Below are positions 50,151-59,229 of a stretch of DNA of 64,000 nt, piece by piece. Below the pieces are notes generated by a model, which was not told where the DNA came from, did not search any database, and saw only the letters and a program-made list of their open reading frames with translations. The translations under genes and the position numbers were made by a program. This stretch comes from Marinomonas communis (GTDB taxonomy: Bacteria > Pseudomonadota > Gammaproteobacteria > Pseudomonadales > Marinomonadaceae). How positions within the stretch are numbered: position 1 is the stretch's first letter; each line of letters opens with the position of its first letter. The stretch is from NCBI RefSeq assembly GCF_004363305.1, contig NZ_SNZA01000008.1:1-64000 (forward strand), given 5' to 3'.

Positions 50151-50234
50151 TATAGTCCTATATCCAACACCCCAAGTTTACGATCATGGCGTAATTGAGT
50201 GTGTGGTCCAGTTAGCAGTATGAAAATCCATGGG

Positions 50235-50263
50235 ATTATATCGGTTCAGGCCAGTAATATGAA
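50235..50263 (-). promoter_or_regulatory. Probable fabA promoter
   Basis: On the minus strand a perfect TATAAT occupies 50240-50235. A weak TTCATA -35 lies 17 bases further upstream. It is 85 bases before the fabA start. I could not identify a FabR-, FadR- or DesT-like operator with confidence. Confidence 0.5.
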
Positions 50264-50432
50264 TGTTTGTGCGGAAAAAAACCAATTTCGAGTCGGTAAA
50301 AGTGCGTTTTTTTTGTGTATTTACGTGACGCATGAGCAAAATTTACATGCGCTAGTGACAACGATTACTATTGATTAGGGAGTGACGCCCCTCGAATATA
50401 TGGCCATTAGAATATTTGTTATAGGAGTTAAA

Positions 50433-51371
50433 GTGGGGCAATTATCGTATTCGCAGCAAGTTTACCCTGTCGATAGCGGCCAGCTTTCGGTGCAAACGAG
50501 GGCGCTGGATGGGGCAGAGCAGGTATTGCATTTTTTACATGGTAATGGATTTGCAGTACGCACTTACAGTGCTTTGCTCGAGTCACTAGCCGAACAAAGT
50601 GGAATGATTTTGCAGGACGCGGCGGGGCATGGCTTATCTCCTGCTGGGGAAGATTTTGTTGGTTGGGAGGCTTCCTCAAAACGATTTCAGTCTGTCTTGG
50701 AGCAGCTAGTTCAGCCTCAATGGCGCTCGTTGGTGGGGGTAGGGCATAGTTTTGGTGGCTGCATGACTTTGCTTATGAGTATCCGAAACCCTCAACTCTT
50801 CGAGCAAACGGTTTTGTTAGATCCAGCTTTGTATCCTGAAGAAATGATTGAGCAATTAATGCATGCCAATGAACAGGAAAAGCGGCAACAATCAATGTTG
50901 GTTAGACAAACAGAGCGACGTCGAACAACTTGGCCTTCGATGCAGGATGCCTGTGAGCAATTAAGAGGACGTGGTACGTTTGTTGGCTGGGAAGAGCGTT
51001 GTTTAGAAGACTATGTGAACTTTTCTACCTATGAAACCCAGACAGGGGAGCGCCATCTATGTTGCCCGCCTTGGTTAGAGGCCGCCGTATTTGGTAGTGC
51101 GCCCGAAATGCTATGGCGCGACATTCCGAAGTTAAAAACGCCAACTTATATTGTTTGGGGAACTCAGACCCTTGATGTATTCCAGCAGTCTTATCAACGT
51201 ATTCGGCAAGAGGGTTCGGATATTCGCTTCGTAGAAGTGCGAGGTGGACATTGCTTTATGATGCAATATCCAACGCAAAGCGCACGCTTAGTGCGTGCGC
51301 TGATCGATCAAAATGTCGATGAGATTCGAGCGCTGCAGCACTCGGGCTTTGTTATTAATTTCGACGATTGA
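50433..51371 (+). CDS. Cytoplasmic alpha/beta-hydrolase
   Basis: GTG 50433 is chosen because AGGAG at 50423-50427 is 5 bases upstream and because the longer reading (from 50382) has no site. The 312 residues have an oxyanion HGNG near 35-38 and a nucleophile elbow GVGHSFGG (Ser near 107). LLDPALYP follows it, and a late GGHCFMMQYP supplies the catalytic His. No signal peptide. The substrate is unknown. It diverges from fabA, and its 3' end overlaps ispB by 17 bases. Confidence 0.82.
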   Translation: MGQLSYSQQVYPVDSGQLSVQTRALDGAEQVLHFLHGNGFAVRTYSALLESLAEQSGMILQDAAGHGLSPAGEDFVGWEASSKRFQSVLEQLVQPQWRSLVGVGHSFGGCMTLLMSIRNPQLFEQTVLLDPALYPEEMIEQLMHANEQEKRQQSMLVRQTERRRTTWPSMQDACEQLRGRGTFVGWEERCLEDYVNFSTYETQTGERHLCCPPWLEAAVFGSAPEMLWRDIPKLKTPTYIVWGTQTLDVFQQSYQRIRQEGSDIRFVEVRGGHCFMMQYPTQSARLVRALIDQNVDEIRALQHSGFVINFDD

Positions 51372-52344
51372 CGGCGGCTTGCGCTAGAGTTTCGAGCGCG
51401 GACTTGTACTCACTCTCTGGTAGGTTGGCGATCGCTTGGATGGCCAGCTCAGATTGCTCGACGGCTTTGTCTTCTGTGTACTGGATCGCGCCACATGCTC
51501 TTACATCTGCCAAAATCGCATCTAGGTTTTCCAAACCACCGCTTTCGATAGCCGCGCGCACACGCTGTGCTGCCTCTTCAGTGCCATGTTTCATAGTATA
51601 GATAAGCGGTAGGGTTGGCTTGCCTTCTGCAAGGTCGTCTCCCACGCTTTTGCCCATCTCTTCAGCGGTGGATACGTAATCCATCACGTCATCGATTAAC
51701 TGAAAGGCTGTGCCGACATACATACCATATTGGCGCAGGGCTTCTTGGTGTTCATGGCTGGCTTCAGCGACTACTGCGCCGCAAAGTGCCGCACCTTCAA
51801 ACAGTTTCGCGGTTTTGTATTGGATGACTTTGATGTAGCTTTCTTCGGTTGTGTCGGGATCGCCACAGTTAATTAACTGCTGTACTTCGCCTTCGGAAAT
51901 AATGTTGGTGGTGCCGGACAGGATTTCCATACATTGGAAACTGCCAACATCTACCATGATTTGGAATGCGCGAGTGTATAGGAAGTCACCCACTAGCACG
52001 CTTGGTGCATTGCCCCATTCTTCATTGGCTGTTTTTTTGCCGCGGCGCATATCGGATTCATCCACCACATCATCGTGAAGCAGCGTTGCGGTATGAATAA
52101 ATTCGATGATAGAGGCCATTTTCACCGCGTTGCTAAGCGTCGATTCGGTCAGGCCGCTAGCTGGCTGAGCGGCGCGGGCCGCCAACAGAACCATTAAAGG
52201 GCGTAAACGTTTACCGCCATTGCTGATAATGTAGTAACCAATCTGTTCGATTAGAGGGATTTCGCTCTTAAGTTGCGAAAGGATGTAATCATTTACCTGA
52301 CCGAACTCATCGGCCACCACGTCATGAAAATTAGTAGGTTGCAT
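51355..52344 (-). CDS. ispB: All-trans polyprenyl (octaprenyl) diphosphate synthase
   Basis: This enzyme builds the ubiquinone side chain from IPP and FPP. Both aspartate-rich motifs are present: LLHDDVVDESD near 86-96 and QLIDDVMDY near 212-220, with GGKRLRPL at the IPP-binding start. The 329 residues match the family. The residue small-to-large pattern before the first motif suggests a long product, but chain length cannot be read with certainty. It diverges from rplU, as in E. coli. Confidence 0.95.
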   Translation of the reverse strand: MQPTNFHDVVADEFGQVNDYILSQLKSEIPLIEQIGYYIISNGGKRLRPLMVLLAARAAQPASGLTESTLSNAVKMASIIEFIHTATLLHDDVVDESDMRRGKKTANEEWGNAPSVLVGDFLYTRAFQIMVDVGSFQCMEILSGTTNIISEGEVQQLINCGDPDTTEESYIKVIQYKTAKLFEGAALCGAVVAEASHEHQEALRQYGMYVGTAFQLIDDVMDYVSTAEEMGKSVGDDLAEGKPTLPLIYTMKHGTEEAAQRVRAAIESGGLENLDAILADVRACGAIQYTEDKAVEQSELAIQAIANLPESEYKSALETLAQAAVNRRN

Positions 52345-52461
52345 GGAACTTCCGAAGCTAAAATATAGTCAAGCTGAGCAGCAAGAGGCGTCCATGCTAG
52401 GTAAGCTCCTACACGGGGTCAACCCAAAACCGTAAAAATACTGATCACAGCGCGAATTAGG

Positions 52462-52490
52462 TTGTGTTTGCTGGTTCTCTTTTGTACAAT
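52462..52490 (+). promoter_or_regulatory. Promoter of rplU-rpmA
   Basis: TTGTGT (52462-52467) is 17 bases from TACAAT (52485-52490). Transcription near 52497 leaves a leader of about 130 bases. Confidence 0.7.
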
Positions 52491-52501
52491 TCGGCGTCCG
52501 A

Positions 52502-52609
52502 TTTGCCCACATTTTTGCTCCCTATCATATGGTGAAGTGTAACTCCTTGAAGGGATTACATTTATGAGCCACTAGAAGTAGGTCAAATACAATCCAGTAG
52601 CCGGGCAAA
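52502..52609 (+). other. Structured rplU leader
   Basis: TTTGCCC (52502-52508) can pair with GGGCAAA (52603-52609), which lies just before the ribosome-binding site. Enclosed is an inner hairpin between AAGTGTAACTCCTT (52535-52548) and AAGGGATTACATTT (52550-52563), pairing except at two positions, one of which is a wobble. Such a closed leader could be an autoregulatory element, but this is inferred. Confidence 0.55.
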
Positions 52610-52627
52610 TTCATTTGGAGATAGAAA

Positions 52628-52936
52628 ATGTTTGCAGTGATCAAAACAGGCGGTAAGCAATACCGTGTACAAGAAGGTCAAACGCTTAAAGTAGAAAAAC
52701 TAGCAATCGAAGCTGGTTCTGCTGTTGAGTTCGACGAAGTTCTTCTTGTAAGCAACGGCGACGACGTTAAAGTTGGCGCGCCAGTTGTTGAAGGCGCTAA
52801 AGTAACAGCTGAAGTTGTTGCTCACGGCCGTGGTGACAAGGTTAAGATCTTGAAATTCCGTCGTCGTAAGCACTCTATGAAACGCGCGGGTCACCGTCAG
52901 TGGTTCACAGAAGTTAAAATTACTGGTATCAAGTAA
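52628..52936 (+). CDS. rplU: 50S ribosomal protein L21 (bL21)
   Basis: L21 binds 23S rRNA domain II and helps 50S assembly. The 102 residues start [20 protein letters not shown], the family start, and end in [16 protein letters not shown] plus [16 protein letters not shown] precedes ATG 52628. Confidence 0.99.
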   Translation: MFAVIKTGGKQYRVQEGQTLKVEKLAIEAGSAVEFDEVLLVSNGDDVKVGAPVVEGAKVTAEVVAHGRGDKVKILKFRRRKHSMKRAGHRQWFTEVKITGIK

Positions 52937-52973
52937 TTTAAGCGTTTAAAGATTCAATATTTAGGAGTAAATC

Positions 52974-53234
52974 ATGGCTCACAAAAAAGCTGGTGGTAGT
53001 ACTAAAAACGGTCGCGACAGTCAGTCGAAACGCTTAGGTGTTAAACGCTTTGGCGGCCAAGTTGTTGTACCAGGTAACATTCTAGTTCGTCAACGTGGTA
53101 CTGAATTCCACGCTGGTGAAGGCGTACGTGTTGGTAAAGACCACACTCTATTCGCAGTTGCTGAAGGTCAAGTGAAATTCGAAGTTAAAGGTAAGTTCAA
53201 GCGTCGTACAGTTTCTGTCGTAGCTGCTGCTTAA
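52974..53234 (+). CDS. rpmA: 50S ribosomal protein L27 (bL27)
   Basis: L27 reaches into the peptidyl-transferase centre with its N-terminus. The 86 residues begin [20 protein letters not shown], without the cleaved extension found in Firmicutes. [18 protein letters not shown] is clearly conserved. AGGAG precedes the ATG. A terminator follows. Confidence 0.99.
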   Translation: MAHKKAGGSTKNGRDSQSKRLGVKRFGGQVVVPGNILVRQRGTEFHAGEGVRVGKDHTLFAVAEGQVKFEVKGKFKRRTVSVVAAA

Positions 53235-53250
53235 TCGCTTCGCGAATCAC

Positions 53251-53284
53251 AAAAAAGAGCTCCGCAATGCGGGGCTTTTTTTTT
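53251..53284 (+). terminator. Terminator after rpmA
   Basis: AGCTCCGC (53258-53265) pairs with GCGGGGCT (53269-53276, one T-G pair) with a 3-nt loop, flanked by A6 before and a long T run after. A TATAAT at 53295-53300 directly follows and may start the obgE transcript. Confidence 0.92.
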
Positions 53285-53312
53285 GGAAAAATTCTATAAT
53301 CAGAGCCACTGA

Positions 53313-54533
<1,221 letters not shown>

Positions 54534-54555
54534 TTTATAGTGAGATAAGCAGTAA

Positions 54556-55680
54556 ATGGACATGAGAGAGAAGATTGCATCCGCTCAGCGAGTGGTTGTG
54601 AAAATAGGCAGTGCTTTATTGACGAACGATGGCCAAGGTCTTGATGTCGGCAATATTGGCCTATGGGTGGCCCAAATTGCACAGCTTCGTGCACAGGGTA
54701 AAGAGGTGGTATTGGTATCTTCGGGTTCTATTGCTGCTGGTATGAAACGCCTAGGCTTCTCCTCACGACCGACCCAGGTAAACGAATTGCAAGCAGCAGC
54801 GGCCGTTGGCCAAATGGAGCTTGTAGGCGTTTACGAATCTCACTTTGAAGTACATGGGTTGTGTACCGCCCAAATCCTATTAACTCATGAGGATTTGTCT
54901 AATCGCCGCCGTTATCTAAACGCTCGATCTTCATTGCGGACGCTACTAAACCTCGGTGTTGTACCCATTGTTAATGAAAATGACACGGTTGTAACCGATG
55001 AAATTCGCTTTGGTGATAACGATACCTTAGGGGCGTTGGTGGCAAACCTCGTTGAAGCCGATGCGTTGATTATTTTAACCGACCAAAAGGGTTTGTTTGA
55101 TAAAAACCCTCGTGATCATAAAGATGCAACATTAATCTCGCATGCTTCAGCTAGCGATGAAAGTTTGGATGCGATGGCTAGTGGTGGTGCAGGGGTTCTT
55201 GGGACCGGTGGCATGTTAACGAAAGTACGTGCAGCGCGACTTGCCGCACGATCCGGTGCTCATACGGTGATTGCATCAGGTCGAGAAGGCAGTGTTATCT
55301 TGCGAGTGGCCAATGGCGAAGATCTTGGTACATGGCTGCAGCCTGAGCATGACCGTTTGTCGGCTCGCAAACAGTGGTTGGCCGGTCACCTTAAGAGCCG
55401 TGGTACCTTGATCCTGGATGATGGTGCTGTGCGTGCACTGCGTCAGTCGGGAACAAGCCTGTTGCCAGTTGGAGTCAAAGATGCTGAGGGTTCGTTTTCC
55501 CGTGGTGATATGGTGATGTGTGTTGACCAACAAGGTCATATTGTCGCCCGCGGCCTGATTAACTACAGCATTGCAGAAACGCTAAAACTGCTGGGTAAGC
55601 CGTCGACGGAGCGAGCTGCTATCCTAGGCTACGAAGGCGAACCTGAACTGATTCATCGCGACGATTTAGTGGTTAACTAG
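54556..55680 (+). CDS. proB: Glutamate 5-kinase
   Basis: ProB phosphorylates glutamate as the first step of proline synthesis. The 374 residues have an amino-acid-kinase domain ([43 protein letters not shown]) and a C-terminal PUA domain from about 285. The SD is weak and ATG 54562 is an alternative start. It lies 22 bases after obgE and shares the transcript. Confidence 0.97.
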   Translation: MDMREKIASAQRVVVKIGSALLTNDGQGLDVGNIGLWVAQIAQLRAQGKEVVLVSSGSIAAGMKRLGFSSRPTQVNELQAAAAVGQMELVGVYESHFEVHGLCTAQILLTHEDLSNRRRYLNARSSLRTLLNLGVVPIVNENDTVVTDEIRFGDNDTLGALVANLVEADALIILTDQKGLFDKNPRDHKDATLISHASASDESLDAMASGGAGVLGTGGMLTKVRAARLAARSGAHTVIASGREGSVILRVANGEDLGTWLQPEHDRLSARKQWLAGHLKSRGTLILDDGAVRALRQSGTSLLPVGVKDAEGSFSRGDMVMCVDQQGHIVARGLINYSIAETLKLLGKPSTERAAILGYEGEPELIHRDDLVVN

Positions 55681-55695
55681 AGAGAGCGAAAGTGT

Positions 55696-56058
55696 ATGGC
55701 AAAGCCAGGAAAAGTTGGGTTAGAGCGCGTCATGAATGCGTCCCGTTATTCTTATCAAGGGTTACGGGCTCAGTGGCGCTATGAGGCAGCTTTTCGCCAA
55801 GAGGTGTGGCTGTTTTTGGTGGCAGTACCGTTGGCGCTTTGGTTAGGTGATACTGCCTTGGAAAAGGCGTTGATGATTTTTTCTGTTGGGCTGGTGTTGG
55901 TGGTGGAAACTATTAATTCCAGCATAGAGGCAGTTGTCGACCGGATCAGTGACGAAAAGCATGAGTTATCTGGGCGAGCAAAAGATTTGGGTTCTGCGGC
56001 GGTGATGTTGAGTTTAGGTTTGGCAGGCGTCGTATGGCTATTTCTACTGTTTAACTGA
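55696..56058 (+). CDS. dgkA: Diacylglycerol kinase
   Basis: DgkA phosphorylates diacylglycerol released during glucan or lipid A modification. The 120 residues show three membrane helices, and the active-site block ETINSSIEAVVDRISDEKH (about 74-92) has the essential glutamates. It may serve lipid recycling linked to osmoregulated glucans, which fits the OpgG-family gene elsewhere in the window, though this link is inferred. Its stop lies inside a perfect inverted repeat. Confidence 0.97.
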   Translation: MAKPGKVGLERVMNASRYSYQGLRAQWRYEAAFRQEVWLFLVAVPLALWLGDTALEKALMIFSVGLVLVVETINSSIEAVVDRISDEKHELSGRAKDLGSAAVMLSLGLAGVVWLFLLFN

Positions 56059-56076
56059 GTGCTGGCACTCAGTTAA
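56051..56076 (+). other. Perfect inverted repeat at the dgkA stop
   Basis: TTAACTGAGTGC and GCACTCAGTTAA are perfect arms with two bases between, so the centre opens into a small loop. The dgkA stop codon (56056-56058) lies in the left arm. No T run follows, and a separate terminator is 11 bases downstream. Confidence 0.75.
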
Positions 56077-56086
56077 TAACAGACAT

Positions 56087-56114
56087 AAAAAAACCGGCAG
56101 AAGCCGGTTTTTTT
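56087..56114. terminator. Bidirectional terminator between dgkA and rpsT
   Basis: AAAAAAACCGGC and GCCGGTTTTTTT form a perfect stem with a 4-nt loop between the converging genes; A and T tracts suit both directions. Confidence 0.95.
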
Positions 56115-56120
56115 ATGGGA

Positions 56121-56384
56121 TTAGGCCAACGCTTTGATTTTAGCGTTCAAGCGGCTCTTATGACGAGCTGCTTTGTTTTTGTGGTATAGGCCTTTGTCAG
56201 CTGCTTTGTCTAGTTTAGACACTGCAACAGAGTATGCTGCTTGAGCTTCTTCTTGGTTTCCTGCTTCAATAGCTGCATCTACTTTTTTCAAGTATGTGCG
56301 CACCATAGAGCGCAGGCTACCATTGTGAGCGCGACGCTTGATCGCCTGGCGCGCACGTTTTTTTGAACCGGCGGAGTTTGCCAC
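56121..56384 (-). CDS. rpsT: 30S ribosomal protein S20 (bS20)
   Basis: S20 is a helical primary 16S rRNA binder. The 87 residues start [20 protein letters not shown] and end [17 protein letters not shown], both family hallmarks. Transcribed alone, with a GGAG site upstream on the minus strand. The upstream leader contains ACAAC...GTTGT (56422-56436). Confidence 0.98.
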   Translation of the reverse strand: MANSAGSKKRARQAIKRRAHNGSLRSMVRTYLKKVDAAIEAGNQEEAQAAYSVAVSKLDKAADKGLYHKNKAARHKSRLNAKIKALA

Positions 56385-56450
56385 AGTCTGGCTCCTTCAA
56401 TCTTTCAATAATTAAAACGACACAACGGGCTGTTGTATCGCTTGTGAATG

Positions 56451-56466
56451 TCAAGTTTAAACTTGA
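56451..56466. other. 16-bp perfect palindrome upstream of rpsT
   Basis: TCAAGTTTAAACTTGA is fully self-complementary. On the minus strand its end overlaps a consensus TTGACA, but no fitting -10 is seen 16-18 bases on. It lies between divergent rpsT and murJ and could be an operator; no regulator is known to me. Confidence 0.6.
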
Positions 56467-56609
56467 AAATCTCGCGGCGGATTTTACCAGCTTTTGGCGT
56501 TGCTACAACCCCAAACACACATTATTACTCGTGAAAAGTACATTTTTTGGCTGTTTGACCACCAGCTAAATGCTATTCTTGGCCAAATTTATCGTTAGAA
56601 CATGATCTT

Positions 56610-58169
56610 ATGTCAGACTCCCAATCGATTAAATCTCGATCACTTTTACGCTCTGGTTTGTTGGTTTCTATTTGTACGTTTGCTTCACGTATTTTAGGGT
56701 TGGCTCGTGATGCGGCGTTGGCGTATGTCTTAGGAGCAAGCGCGGGTGCCGATGCCTTCTTTGTTGCATTCAAAATCCCTAACTTCTTTCGCCGCCTGTT
56801 TGCTGAAGGTGCGTTTGCGCAGGCGTTTGTCCCAGTGCTGAGTGATTATCGTGTGAACGAAGGGCATGATGCGGTGCGCGAGCTGGTATCGGCAGTGACG
56901 GGCTCATTAACTTTGGTTCTGCTGGCGGTCACCGCTGTCTTTATGGCTGCTTCTCCTTGGGTTGTCTATGTGTTTGCGCCAGGTTTTGCAGATAATCCGG
57001 AACAGCTGGCTCTGGCATCAAATCTGTTGACAATTACCTTCCCTTATTTGTTGTTCATCTCTCTCACAGCGCTTGCTGGAGGCATTCTGAATGCCCACGG
57101 GGAATATGGTGTGCCAGCCATAACACCTATCTTTTTGAATATTTCTTTATTGGTTGCAACCCTTGGTTTTGCGACCAGTGCGACTCAAGCAGAGTTAAGT
57201 ATTGCGTGGGGCGTGTTTGCGGCGGGGCTAGTGCAGTTATTATTTCAAGTGCCGTTTTTAGCGAGGCTGAAATTGTTGCCTCGCCCAAAGGTGGGCTTTT
57301 CTCATCCTGGTGTGAAGCGCATTCTATTGCTGATGGGTCCTGCGCTGTTTGGTGTATCGGTTGGGCAGATTAACCTGTTATTGGATACGGTGCTGGCTTC
57401 CTTGCTGGAAACAGGCAGTATTACTTGGCTTTATTTGTCGGATCGTTTGTATGAATTGCCATTGGGGATTTTTGCGATCGCCATTAGCACGGTTATTTTG
57501 CCGTCACTTTCTCGAAGTTATGCTAGTGAATCAGGCTCGCGCTTTGCCAATACGTTGGATTGGGGGCTGCGTTTACTATTGTTGATCGCAGTGCCATCAG
57601 CGTTAGCTTTGTGTGTTCTGGCGAAACCGATCATAGCCACGGTCTTTTATCGTGGTGAACTGACTGTTCATGATGTAGACATGGCGGCTATGAGTTTGCA
57701 GGCGTATTCTGTTGGTCTGGTGTTTATGATGCTGATTAAAGTGTTGGCGCCCGGTTATTACTCTCGCCAAGATACCAAAACACCAGTGAAAATTGGTTTG
57801 ATCGCCATGGTTGCGAATATGGTCTTTAATCTCATTTTAGTATGGCCATTGGGCCATGTCGGTTTGGCGCTGGCGACGAGCCTTTCGGCAGGCTTAAATG
57901 CCTTATTGTTGTGGATCGGTTTACACCGAGATGGTAGCCATCAGTTTTCTAAACAATGGTGGCTGTTGTTGCGAGTATTGCTGCTCGGGTCTGGTCTGCT
58001 GTTGGGTTGGTTATTCTTCTATCAAAGTTTGAATATCGCTTGGACAGATATATCAAGTTGGCAGAGGGTGCAGCATATGCTGTTGGTAGTGAGTGTTGGT
58101 GTCTTGGTATATGGGCTTGGATTAGTATTGGCGGGTCTAAGAATGCGACATTTGCGCGCTCAAGATTAA
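56610..58169 (+). CDS. murJ: Lipid II flippase MurJ
   Basis: MurJ moves lipid II across the inner membrane for peptidoglycan synthesis. The 519 residues have about fourteen hydrophobic segments. Family motifs include SRILGLARDAALAYVLGA (about 26-43) and FKIPNFFRRLFAEGAFAQAF (about 54-73), with arginines in the central cavity as expected. The divergent rpsT neighbour matches E. coli and others. Confidence 0.97.
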   Translation: MSDSQSIKSRSLLRSGLLVSICTFASRILGLARDAALAYVLGASAGADAFFVAFKIPNFFRRLFAEGAFAQAFVPVLSDYRVNEGHDAVRELVSAVTGSLTLVLLAVTAVFMAASPWVVYVFAPGFADNPEQLALASNLLTITFPYLLFISLTALAGGILNAHGEYGVPAITPIFLNISLLVATLGFATSATQAELSIAWGVFAAGLVQLLFQVPFLARLKLLPRPKVGFSHPGVKRILLLMGPALFGVSVGQINLLLDTVLASLLETGSITWLYLSDRLYELPLGIFAIAISTVILPSLSRSYASESGSRFANTLDWGLRLLLLIAVPSALALCVLAKPIIATVFYRGELTVHDVDMAAMSLQAYSVGLVFMMLIKVLAPGYYSRQDTKTPVKIGLIAMVANMVFNLILVWPLGHVGLALATSLSAGLNALLLWIGLHRDGSHQFSKQWWLLLRVLLLGSGLLLGWLFFYQSLNIAWTDISSWQRVQHMLLVVSVGVLVYGLGLVLAGLRMRHLRAQD

Positions 58170-58184
58170 AGTGTGATGAGCTTG

Positions 58185-58218
58185 CTCCCTACCTTTGAGG
58201 GAGTGAGTACTATATAAT
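58185..58218 (+). promoter_or_regulatory. Hairpin and -10 element before ribF
   Basis: CTCCCT (58185-58190) pairs with AGGGAG (58198-58203). A perfect TATAAT follows at 58213-58218, 51 bases before ribF. No good -35 is seen, so promoter strength is uncertain. Confidence 0.5.
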
Positions 58219-58268
58219 CGCGGTTATTTTTTCAGCGGCGTGATGATGGGCTGCCGGTACGGAGTGGT

Positions 58269-59198
58269 ATGGAACTGGTCAGGGGTATTCATAATATCCA
58301 AGCAAGGCACAAATTTGGTGTGCTGACGATTGGCAACTTTGATGGGGTGCACATGGGGCACCAAGCTATTTTGGCAAGAGTGAAAGCTTTAGCTGAACAA
58401 TATCAATCGCCAGCCGGTATTATGATTTTTGAACCTCAGCCGCGTGAATTCTTTGCGCCGCATGATGCCCCAGGTCGCTTATCCCGCCTTCGTGACAAAG
58501 TGGCGTTGTTGTCTAAATATGGTGTCGACTACGTTCTATGTATGCCATTTAATGCCCGTCTTCGAAACTTGGATGCGAATGCCTTTTGTCAGCAAGTGTT
58601 ACATGACGGCTTGGCTGTGAAGCATCTGGTTGTGGGTGATGACTTCCGTTTTGGCTGTGATCGTCAGGGTAATTTTGATTACCTTGAGAACTTTGGCGCT
58701 CAGCATGGCTTTGATGTGGAAAATACTTCTTCTATTTTAAATGGGGAAGGATCACGCATTAGTAGTTCGCTGGTGAGACAGCACTTAAATCAAGGTGATA
58801 TGGTGTCAGCAGAAGCGATGCTGGGTCATCCGATTACGCTGGGCGGTAGAGTCGTAAGTGGGCAACAGTTGGCCCGCCGTTTAGGTTTTCCAACGGCTAA
58901 TATATTTTTAAAAGGTGTCGCGCCAGCCTTGTCTGGAGTGTATGCCGTAACAGTGCCTGTTGATGGTCAAGAGTACTCTGGTGTCGCTAACATCGGAGTT
59001 CGCCCAACAGTAGATGGCAAGACGCCAGTGCTAGAAGTGCACTTATTTAATTACAGTGGCGATTTGTACACCCGTTATTTAGAGGTGACATTTCGCCATT
59101 TTATTCGACCAGAGCGCAAAATGAGCGGCTTGGAAGAATTAGAGAAACAAATTCAATGTGATAAAGAAGAGGCGCTACGCTTCTTTTCCAATCAGTGA
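58269..59198 (+). CDS. ribF: Riboflavin kinase / FAD synthetase
   Basis: RibF converts riboflavin to FMN and then FAD. The 309 residues have an N-terminal nucleotidyltransferase domain with GNFDGVHMGHQAIL (about 22-35, the HxGH site) and FRFGCDRQGN. The C-terminal riboflavin kinase domain has LGFPTANIFL (about 208-217). GGAG is 5 bases before ATG 58269. It is followed by ileS, as in E. coli. Confidence 0.98.
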   Translation: MELVRGIHNIQARHKFGVLTIGNFDGVHMGHQAILARVKALAEQYQSPAGIMIFEPQPREFFAPHDAPGRLSRLRDKVALLSKYGVDYVLCMPFNARLRNLDANAFCQQVLHDGLAVKHLVVGDDFRFGCDRQGNFDYLENFGAQHGFDVENTSSILNGEGSRISSSLVRQHLNQGDMVSAEAMLGHPITLGGRVVSGQQLARRLGFPTANIFLKGVAPALSGVYAVTVPVDGQEYSGVANIGVRPTVDGKTPVLEVHLFNYSGDLYTRYLEVTFRHFIRPERKMSGLEELEKQIQCDKEEALRFFSNQ

Positions 59199-59229
59199 CC
59201 GATGATCTTTGAGGATAAATCGAATAACC

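Noticed and set aside
50202..50214. Partial FadR-like half site upstream of fabA
   Set aside because: On the minus strand AACTGGACC matches only half of the AACTGGTC-type operator and it lies downstream of the predicted -10, unlike the E. coli activator site.
56422..56478. TTGACA upstream of rpsT as its promoter -35
   Set aside because: No acceptable -10 occurs 16-18 bases further on the minus strand; only TACAAC at 11 bases, which is too near.
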